From NCBI RefSeq assembly GCF_014648175.1, contig NZ_BMQP01000011.1, positions 152,793-216,792 of the forward strand: a stretch of DNA of 64,000 nucleotides, read 5' to 3'. This document shows, piece after piece, positions 57,828-64,000 of the stretch. The position numbers were made by a program, and so were the translations under genes. Below the pieces are notes generated by a model. The model was not told the DNA's origin and did not search any database. It saw nothing but the letters and a program-made list of their open reading frames with translations. Source of the DNA: Planobispora rosea. GTDB taxonomy: Bacteria > Actinomycetota > Actinomycetes > Streptosporangiales > Streptosporangiaceae. Each line of letters starts with the position of its first letter. Within the stretch, counting starts at the first letter, position 1.

Positions 57828-57865
57828 TCCGCACCTACAGTCCCTCACACAGCAGGAGGTGACGA

Positions 57866-59374
57866 ATGATCGTCTTCATCGCGCGAAGACTGGTCATCTC
57901 GTTCTTCGTCCTCCTGGCGGCCACCGTCATCATGTTCGTCCTCACGGCGCTCTCGGGCGACCCGTTGGAAGATCTCCGCCAGGATGCCAGCCCCAACAAG
58001 GCCGCGAAGATCGCGGACCGCGTCGAACGCATGCAGCTCGACGAGCCGATCCCCGTCCGCTATCTGACCTGGCTGGGCAACGTCGCCCGCGGCGACCTCG
58101 GCGTGAACCGCGACGGTCACGATGTGGCGACCATGCTGGGCGAGGCCCTGTCGGCCACCCTCCAGCTCGTCATCGCCGCCACCGTGATGGCCATCATCAT
58201 CGGCATCGTCATCGGCATCATCTCGGCCCTCCGCCAGTACAGCGGCTTCGACTACACCGTCACCTTCGCCGCCTTCGTCTGCTTCTCGCTCCCGATCTTC
58301 TGGGTCGCGGTGATGCTCAAGCAGTACATGGCCATCGAGTTCAACAACTGGCTGAAGGACCCGAGCATCCCCCCGGTCGTCATCGGCGCCCTGGCCCTGC
58401 TCTCCGGCCTGATCTTCGGCGCCCTCACCGTCGGGGACCGCAAGCGCCGCCTCCTGTCCTTCGCCGCCGGCCTCCTCATCGGCGGCGCGCTCTTCACCCT
58501 GCTCTCGGTGACCCGCTGGTTCGCCGACCCCGGCTTCGGGCTGCCTCTCATCCTGGCCATCTCGCTCGCCGCGGCCGTGGGTTTCACGGTTCTGTCCGCC
58601 GGGCTGAACCCGCGCGGCCCGCTCTACGCCGCCCTCGGCGCCGCCCTGCTCGGCACGGTCGCCTCCGAGGCGCTCAGCCCGCTCCTCGCGGACCCGACCT
58701 GGTTGGAGATCATCGGCCTGGCCCTGGTGACGGTCGCGGTCTGCGCCGGCCTCGGCTACGCCCTCGGCGGGCTCCAGCGCCGCCAGGCGATCAACGCCGC
58801 CGTCCTGACCGGCCTCTTCACCGGCGGCGTCGTCTTCGTGGACCGCATGCTCCAGGCCTTCAACGGCTACAGCGAGCGCGTCCGCGGCCGCCCGATCTCC
58901 ACCATCGGCGCGCGCACCCCCAACTTCCAGGGCGACTTCTGGCAGATGAACCTGGACTCCGCCGGTCACCTGCTGCTGCCGAGCATGGCGCTCATCCTGA
59001 TCTCGCTGGCGACCTACACCCGCTACAGCCGGGCGAGCATGCTGGAGGTCATGAACCAGGACTACGTCCGCACCGCCCGCGCCAAGGGCCTGCCCGAACG
59101 GACCGTCGTGGTCAAGCACGCCTTCCGCAACGGGCTCATCCCGGTCACCACCCTGATGGCCGTCGACTTCGCCGGCGTGATCGGCGGCGCGGTCGTCACC
59201 GAGAACGTCTTCGGGTGGCAGGGCATGGGCAACCTGTTCATCGAGGGGCTCGACACGGTGGACCCGACGCCCGTCATGGCGTTCTTCATCGTCACGGGGA
59301 CCGCGATCGTCGTCTTCAACATGATCGCCGACATCCTCTACGCGTACCTCGACCCGCGCATCCGGCTGTCCTGA
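57866..59374 (+). CDS. Peptide ABC transporter permease, DppB type, with large membrane insert
   Basis: 502 residues against about 310-330 for usual DppB/OppB. N-terminal MIVFIARRLVISFFVLLAAT and the C-terminal core (YTRYSRASMLEVMNQDYVRT, ARAKGLPERTVVVKHAFRNG with the EAA-type loop, GAVVTENVFGWQGMG) are canonical. Between residues about 165 and 345 lies an insert with about six extra hydrophobic segments (for example LALLSGLIFGALTVG and AAVLTGLFTGGVVF). AGGAGGTG precedes the ATG. It pairs with the DppC-type permease 16 bases downstream. Confidence 0.9.
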   Translation: MIVFIARRLVISFFVLLAATVIMFVLTALSGDPLEDLRQDASPNKAAKIADRVERMQLDEPIPVRYLTWLGNVARGDLGVNRDGHDVATMLGEALSATLQLVIAATVMAIIIGIVIGIISALRQYSGFDYTVTFAAFVCFSLPIFWVAVMLKQYMAIEFNNWLKDPSIPPVVIGALALLSGLIFGALTVGDRKRRLLSFAAGLLIGGALFTLLSVTRWFADPGFGLPLILAISLAAAVGFTVLSAGLNPRGPLYAALGAALLGTVASEALSPLLADPTWLEIIGLALVTVAVCAGLGYALGGLQRRQAINAAVLTGLFTGGVVFVDRMLQAFNGYSERVRGRPISTIGARTPNFQGDFWQMNLDSAGHLLLPSMALILISLATYTRYSRASMLEVMNQDYVRTARAKGLPERTVVVKHAFRNGLIPVTTLMAVDFAGVIGGAVVTENVFGWQGMGNLFIEGLDTVDPTPVMAFFIVTGTAIVVFNMIADILYAYLDPRIRLS

Positions 59375-59390
59375 AAATCGGAGAAGCACC

Positions 59391-60374
59391 ATGACGCTCA
59401 ATGCGCAGGCGACGGGGCCTGACACCGCCTCAGACGCGCAGGGAATGACGATCGTCGCCCGGACCCAGGGGCAGATGGTCCGCCGCCGGTTCTTCCGGCA
59501 CCGCGCCGCCCTCGCCGGAATGATCCTCTTCGGTTTCGTGGTCATCCTGGCGTTCAGCTCCATCGGCTTCGCCGGCATCCCCGGCTGGTGGGACAAGACC
59601 TACCTCGACACCGGCGCCCTGGTGAACCAGGGCAAGCCGACCCTCAGCGTGGTCCCCGAGTTCCTCGGGGGGGACGGCATCCGCCTCGGCGAGCATCCCT
59701 TCGGCCAGGACGACATCGGCATCGACTACTTCGCGCTGACCATGCGCGGCGCCCAGCAGTCGCTCATCATCGCCTTCCTCGTCGGCATCGTCGGCACCGT
59801 CGTCGGCACCGTCGTCGGCGCCGTGGCCGGTTACTTCCGCGGCGGGACCGAGTCCGTGCTGATGCGCCTCACCGACGTGATGATCACCATTCCGGTCCTC
59901 ATCATCGCGGCCGTCATCGGCCGGATGATGGGCGACAGCGGCGCCGTCGTCCTCGGCGTCTTCCTCGGCCTGGTCCTCTGGCCGACGCTGGCCCGCCTGG
60001 TCCGCGGCGAGTTCCTCTCCCTGCGCGAGAAGGAGTTCGTCGAGGCCGCCCGGGCCGTCGGCACCTCGGCCAGGCGGATCATCTTCCGGCACATCCTGCC
60101 GAACACCATCGGCGTGATCATCGTCGCCGCGACGCTCTCGGTCGCCAGCGCGGTGCTGCTGGAGTCGGCGCTGTCCTTCCTCGGCCTCGGCATCCAGGCG
60201 CCGGACACCTCGCTCGGCCAGCTGATCAGCCGCTACCGCAGCGCGATGGTGGTCCGCCCGTGGCTGTTCTGGTGGCCCGGACTGTTCATCATCCTGATCG
60301 CACTCTCGATCAACTTCATCGGCGACGGCCTGCGTGACGCCTTCGACCCCCGACAGACCCGGGTGCGTGCCTAA
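59391..60374 (+). CDS. Peptide ABC transporter permease, DppC type
   Basis: 327 residues with an N-terminal cytoplasmic stretch and six membrane helices. [20 protein letters not shown] is the EAA loop that contacts the ATPases, and [20 protein letters not shown] the family C-terminal signature. Its stop overlaps the next ATG by one base, so translation is probably coupled. Confidence 0.92.
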   Translation: MTLNAQATGPDTASDAQGMTIVARTQGQMVRRRFFRHRAALAGMILFGFVVILAFSSIGFAGIPGWWDKTYLDTGALVNQGKPTLSVVPEFLGGDGIRLGEHPFGQDDIGIDYFALTMRGAQQSLIIAFLVGIVGTVVGTVVGAVAGYFRGGTESVLMRLTDVMITIPVLIIAAVIGRMMGDSGAVVLGVFLGLVLWPTLARLVRGEFLSLREKEFVEAARAVGTSARRIIFRHILPNTIGVIIVAATLSVASAVLLESALSFLGLGIQAPDTSLGQLISRYRSAMVVRPWLFWWPGLFIILIALSINFIGDGLRDAFDPRQTRVRA

Positions 60375-61552
60375 TGACGACTCCTCCGAACGTGCCGATC
60401 GAGCCCCACACGGTCGACCCGCACACCTTCGACGATCCCGCGGTCGCGGCGGCGTCCGGCCAGATCCTCGACTCCGCCGAGGAGGTGCACGTCGGCCTGA
60501 CCCTGGACGCGGTGCGCCCGCCCTCGCAGGAGGAGATCCTCCGGGTCGAGAACCTGACCGTGGAGTTCCCCACCGAGGACGGCGTGGTCCACGCGGTCCG
60601 CGGCGTCTCCTACAACCTGCGCGAACGCGAGGTTCTGGGCATCGTCGGCGAGTCCGGCTCCGGCAAGTCCGTGTCGTCGCTGGCCGTCATGGGCCTGCTG
60701 CCCCGGACGGCCCGGATCAAGGGCCGGATCCTCTTCCGCGGCGAGGACATGCTGAAGATGTCGGCGCGCAAGCAGCGCGGCCTGCGCGGCCGGAAGATCG
60801 CGATGATCTTCCAGGACCCGATGACGGCGCTGAATCCGGTGCACACGATCGGCGACCAGCTCGCCGAGGCGGTGCTCGCGCACGAGCTGATGCCGCGCAA
60901 GACCGCGCTGGCCCGGGCCCGGGAGATGCTCGACCTGGTCGGCATCCCGCAGGCCGAGACACGGCTGCGCAGCTACCCGCACGAGTTCTCCGGCGGCATG
61001 CGCCAGCGCGCGATGATCGCCATGGCGGTCATCAACAACCCGGACGTCATCATCGCCGACGAGCCGACCACGGCCCTCGACGTGACCGTCCAGGCGCAGA
61101 TCCTGGAGAAGCTCCTGGAGGTCAAGGACGCGGTCAACGCCGCCATCGTGCTCATCACGCACGACCTGGGCGTGATCGCGGGCATGGCCCACCGGGTGCT
61201 GGTCATGTACGCCGGGCGCCCCGTCGAGCTCGGCGAGACCGACCCGGTGTTCGAGGAGCCCCGCATGCCGTACACCGCGGGCCTGCTCGGCTCGATCCCG
61301 TCGCTGGAGGGCGGCGGCGCGACCCGGCTCCGTCCGATCAAGGGCACTCCCCCGTCGCTGATCAACCTGCCGTCCGGCTGCCCGTTCTCCCCCCGGTGCC
61401 CGCTCGCCACGGACATCTGCCGGACCGAGGAGCCGCCGCTGGCCGAGACCGACAGCGGCGGGCACTTCGCGGCCTGCCACCACTGGGACAAGCTGGCCGC
61501 GGCCGAGGACCCCACCGAGTTCTTCCGTACCGAGAGCGAGACCGTGGCATGA
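60374..61552 (+). CDS. Peptide ABC transporter ATP-binding protein, DppD type
   Basis: 392 residues. About 55 N-terminal residues precede the ATPase core. Walker A is GESGSGKSV, the signature [14 protein letters not shown] and Walker [16 protein letters not shown]; the C-terminal [15 protein letters not shown] and CHHW region is the Cys-containing oligopeptide-transporter tail, which in some homologues binds an iron-sulfur cluster. Overlaps the next gene by four bases. Confidence 0.93.
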   Translation: MTTPPNVPIEPHTVDPHTFDDPAVAAASGQILDSAEEVHVGLTLDAVRPPSQEEILRVENLTVEFPTEDGVVHAVRGVSYNLREREVLGIVGESGSGKSVSSLAVMGLLPRTARIKGRILFRGEDMLKMSARKQRGLRGRKIAMIFQDPMTALNPVHTIGDQLAEAVLAHELMPRKTALARAREMLDLVGIPQAETRLRSYPHEFSGGMRQRAMIAMAVINNPDVIIADEPTTALDVTVQAQILEKLLEVKDAVNAAIVLITHDLGVIAGMAHRVLVMYAGRPVELGETDPVFEEPRMPYTAGLLGSIPSLEGGGATRLRPIKGTPPSLINLPSGCPFSPRCPLATDICRTEEPPLAETDSGGHFAACHHWDKLAAAEDPTEFFRTESETVA

Positions 61553-62583
61553 GCGTGAAGACCGATGTGACGCCCGCGCCCCAGCGCGAGCCGGACACGG
61601 GCGACCACCTGCTCAAGGTCCAGGACCTGGTGATGAACTTCCCGGTCCGCGGCGGCGGTTTCCTACGCCGGGTGGTGGCCCACGTCCAGGCCGTCAGCGG
61701 GGTGTCCCTGCACGTGGACGAGGGCGAGACCCTCGGCGTGGTGGGCGAGTCGGGCTGCGGCAAGTCCACGACCGGCCGGGCGATCCTCCAGCTGCACAAG
61801 CCCACCGGGGGCTCGGTCCGCTTCCAGGGCAAGGAACTGGTCGGCCTGTCGGCCAAGCAGATGCGGCCGGTCCGGCGCGACATGCAGATCGTCTTCCAGG
61901 ACCCCTACGCCTCGCTCAACCCGAAGCTGCCGGTCAACGACATCATCGCCGAGCCGCTGAGGGTCCACGACCGCTGGAAGGACGGCGGCCCGGACCGGGT
62001 GGCCGAGCTGCTGCGCCTGGTCGGCCTCAGCCCCGAGCACGGCAACCGCTACCCGCACGAGTTCTCCGGCGGCCAGCGCCAGCGCGTCGGCATCGCCCGC
62101 GCGCTGGCTCTGGAGCCGAAGCTGCTGATCCTGGACGAGCCGGTCTCGGCGCTGGACGTGTCGGTCCAGGCCGGCGTGGTGAACCTGCTGGAGGACCTGC
62201 AGGACCGGCTCGGCCTGGCCTACGTGTTCATCGCGCACGACCTGTCGGTGGTCCGCCACATCTCCGACCGGGTCGCGGTGATGTACCTCGGGAAGATCGT
62301 CGAGACCGGCCCCCGGGACGACCTCTACGACCGGCCCGCCCACCCCTACACACAGGCGCTGCTGTCGGCCGCCCCCATGGCCAACCCGAAGGAGGAGCGC
62401 GCCCGTGAGCGCGTCATCCTCACCGGTGACGTGCCCAGCCCGCTGAACCCGCCGAGCGGCTGCCGCTTCCGCACCCGCTGCTGGAAGGCTCAGGAGATCT
62501 GCGCCGTCGAGGAGCCGGCCCTCGTCGACCGCGGCAACGGCCACCCGGTGGCCTGCCACTTCGCCGAGGTCACCGCCCGCTGA
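61549..62583 (+). CDS. Peptide ABC transporter ATP-binding protein, DppF type
   Basis: 344 residues. Walker [11 protein letters not shown], signature [15 protein letters not shown], Walker [16 protein letters not shown], and the C-terminal [14 protein letters not shown]ys motif. With the DppD-type ATPase it forms the heterodimeric motor of the importer. ATG 61549 overlaps the previous stop (ATGA). A strong terminator follows. Confidence 0.93.
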   Translation: MSVKTDVTPAPQREPDTGDHLLKVQDLVMNFPVRGGGFLRRVVAHVQAVSGVSLHVDEGETLGVVGESGCGKSTTGRAILQLHKPTGGSVRFQGKELVGLSAKQMRPVRRDMQIVFQDPYASLNPKLPVNDIIAEPLRVHDRWKDGGPDRVAELLRLVGLSPEHGNRYPHEFSGGQRQRVGIARALALEPKLLILDEPVSALDVSVQAGVVNLLEDLQDRLGLAYVFIAHDLSVVRHISDRVAVMYLGKIVETGPRDDLYDRPAHPYTQALLSAAPMANPKEERARERVILTGDVPSPLNPPSGCRFRTRCWKAQEICAVEEPALVDRGNGHPVACHFAEVTAR

Positions 62584-62594
62584 GCGCCCCGCGT

Positions 62595-62628
62595 GCGAGC
62601 CGTACGGGATCCTTCCCGTACGGCTCGC
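62595..62628 (+). terminator. Terminator of the peptide importer operon
   Basis: A perfect 14-bp stem (GCGAGCCGTACGGG with CCCGTACGGCTCGC) with a 6-base loop; GCCGCGTTG follows. Confidence 0.8.
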
Positions 62629-62733
62629 CGCGTTGTGCGGGCACCGCTCCCCCGGGTTCTCCGGGACGGCGGGAGAGGGCCCGGGGCGGCCGCGGGTGAC
62701 GCGTGATCTCGCATCTCCTGGGACAATCCCATC

Positions 62734-64000
62734 GTGTGGTTCGGCGTTCTGGGGTCCCTGGAGGTACGGCTCGGCGGGCGGTCCGTCGCGGTCGGCGGGC
62801 CGAGGCTGCGCGCCCTGCTGGCGATGCTGCTCCTGGACGCGGGCCGGGTGGTCGCCGCCGAACGGCTGGTCAACGGCCTGTACGGCGATGAGCCCCCGGC
62901 CAACGCCGCCAACGCGCTCCAGGCACAGGTCTCCCGGCTCCGCCGCCTGCTCGGCGAGACCGTTGACGGCGGTGGCTCCGGCAGCGGCTCCGGCGGTGGC
63001 GGCGGCGGTGGCGGCGGCGGTGAACTGATCGTGCACCACCCGGCGGGCTACCTTCTCGCCGTCGGCCCCGACGACGTCGACGCCCACCGTTTCGAGCGGC
63101 TGGCCGCCGAGGGACGCGCGGCCCTGGCAGCCGGAGATCACCGGCGGGCCGCCGGCGCGCTGGACGAGGCTCTCGGCCTCTGGCGCGGCCCGGCCCTCGC
63201 CGACGTCGGCGACGCGCCCTTCGCAGCGGCGCAGGCCGTACGGCTGGAGGAGCTGCGCGTCACCACCGCCGAGGACCGGGCGGAGGCGCGACTGGCGCTC
63301 GGTGAGCACCGCGACCTCGTGCCCGAGCTGCGTGAGCTCCTGCGGATCCATCCCCTGAGGGAACGGCTGGCCGGGCAGCTCATGCGGGCGCTGTACGGCT
63401 CCGGCAGGCAGGCCGACGCGCTCGCCGTCTTCGACGACTGCCGCCGGCGGCTCGCCGAGGAGCTCGGCGCCGACCCGTCCGCCGAGCTGGCGGCGGTCCA
63501 CCTCGCGATCCTGCGGGCCGACCCGTCCCTGGACGCCCCGGCGCCCACGCCTCCGGCCGCTCCCGCGACCCCGGCGTCCGCGTCTCCGGCCGCTCCCGCG
63601 ACCCCGCCTCCCCCGCCCCCGGCCGCCCCCGTCTCCCGGCGGGGGGTGCCCACCCCGCTCACCGCCCTGGTCGGCCGGGCGGAGGAGCTGGAGCGGATCG
63701 GCACGCTGCTCACCGGGGCCCGCCTGGTCACGCTCACCGGCCCCGGCGGCACCGGGAAGACCCGGCTGGCGGCCGAGGTCGCCGGGAGGCATCCCGGCGA
63801 GGTCTGCTTCGTGGAGCTGGCGCCGCTCAGCGGCGGGTCGGAGGTGCCGCAGGCGGTGCTCGGCGCTCTCGGCGTCCACGAGACCGGCGTACTCACCGGA
63901 CCGGGTGCGCAGGTGGGCGCGCCCGATCCGGTGAGCAGGCTGGTGGCGGCGTTGAGCGGGCGGGAGGTGTTGCTGGTGCTGGACAACTGTGAGCATGTGG
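62734..64000 (+). CDS. AfsR/SARP-family regulator, N-terminal part (truncated by window edge)
   Basis: 422 residues visible. An OmpR-type winged-helix DNA-binding domain (about 1-110) starts FGVLGSLEVRLGG and ends LIVHHPAGYLLAV; inserted before its last strands is a Gly/Ser tract (residues 79-96, ten consecutive Gly). A bacterial transcriptional-activator (BTAD) domain (about 115-260, DDVDAHRFERLAAEGRAAL) follows, then a Pro/Ala linker and an NB-ARC/AAA-type ATPase with Walker A GPGGTGKT (336-343) and Walker B LLVLDNCEH at the edge. Such proteins activate secondary-metabolite or stress genes. GTG 62734 has GACAAT six bases upstream, so it may be leaderless. No biosynthetic cluster is visible on this side. 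Confidence 0.88.
   Translation, partial: MWFGVLGSLEVRLGGRSVAVGGPRLRALLAMLLLDAGRVVAAERLVNGLYGDEPPANAANALQAQVSRLRRLLGETVDGGGSGSGSGGGGGGGGGGELIVHHPAGYLLAVGPDDVDAHRFERLAAEGRAALAAGDHRRAAGALDEALGLWRGPALADVGDAPFAAAQAVRLEELRVTTAEDRAEARLALGEHRDLVPELRELLRIHPLRERLAGQLMRALYGSGRQADALAVFDDCRRRLAEELGADPSAELAAVHLAILRADPSLDAPAPTPPAAPATPASASPAAPATPPPPPPAAPVSRRGVPTPLTALVGRAEELERIGTLLTGARLVTLTGPGGTGKTRLAAEVAGRHPGEVCFVELAPLSGGSEVPQAVLGALGVHETGVLTGPGAQVGAPDPVSRLVAALSGREVLLVLDNCEHV

Noticed and set aside
61663..63996. Long minus-strand frame opposite DppF and the AfsR-like gene
   Set aside because: Antisense shadow; both plus-strand genes have complete motifs there.

Overview
The window is GC-rich actinomycete chromosome. 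The gene set fits a filamentous member of the Streptosporangiales (Streptosporangium/Nonomuraea-like): lexA divergent from a membrane LysM-type gene, a likely tmsAB pair for 10-methyl fatty acids, an LigB-type ATP-dependent ligase, a GuaB1-type enzyme, a Ser/Thr kinase with a Pro-rich repeat linker, many GTG starts and many apparently leaderless genes. Genus is inference. I saw no rRNA, tRNA, CRISPR array, insertion sequence or phage gene.

Layout. 0-1.3 kb: start of a LysM-type protein (minus) and lexA (plus) with an SOS box. 1.6-5.2 kb: secreted GH18 chitinase with a TTA codon near its start, then a PatB/MalY-type C-S lyase. 5.2-7.4 kb: two tandem paralogous lipoproteins. 7.4-10.1 kb: leuS preceded by a leucine leader peptide and a transcription attenuator. 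10.5-12.2 kb: membrane protein with a 36-bp tandem repeat. 12.2-17.1 kb: three CYP124-like P450s and an epoxide-hydrolase-like alpha/beta hydrolase. 17.2-18.8 kb: ankyrin protein. 19-22.3 kb: divergent GMC oxidoreductase and acyl-CoA ligase sharing an operator-like palindrome. 22.5-24 kb: GGDEF protein. 24-26.7 kb: tmsA-tmsB. 26.9-28.7 kb: Ser/Thr kinase. 28.9-31.3 kb: alpha-methylacyl-CoA racemase-like gene plus a CYP142-like P450. 31.4-33.7 kb: secreted protein of repeated Cys-paired modules.

33.8-36.4 kb: four-gene ABC exporter/HTH/membrane-protein operon behind a leaderless promoter with a large inverted repeat. 36.4-39.3 kb: GyrI-like protein, guaB1, a stress-protein-like membrane protein. 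39.3-46.1 kb: LacI regulator, sugar ABC importer and GH1 beta-glucosidase, with five CebR-type palindromes in the central intergenic region. 46.1-49.3 kb: SDR, FKBP isomerase, ligB. 49.5-55.3 kb: DUF1707 protein, conserved small protein, DUF4192 protein, EI24/CysZ-like protein, Maf, a second membrane-anchored paralogue of the 10.5-kb gene, PTH2-like protein. 55.3-62.6 kb: dipeptide/oligopeptide ABC importer. 62.7 kb to the end: truncated AfsR/SARP regulator.

How they work together. Four P450s, the racemase-like CoA-transferase-fold protein, acyl-CoA ligase, GMC oxidoreductase and hydrolase have the functions expected for methyl-branched lipid or sterol side-chain oxidation, and several carry palindromes at their promoters, suggesting TetR-type control by a regulator outside the window. 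The LacI-importer-GH1 block is a self-contained cello-oligosaccharide-type uptake and hydrolysis unit. A ~60-bp element recurs in three intergenic regions 5-25 kb apart and appears to be a dispersed repeat family.
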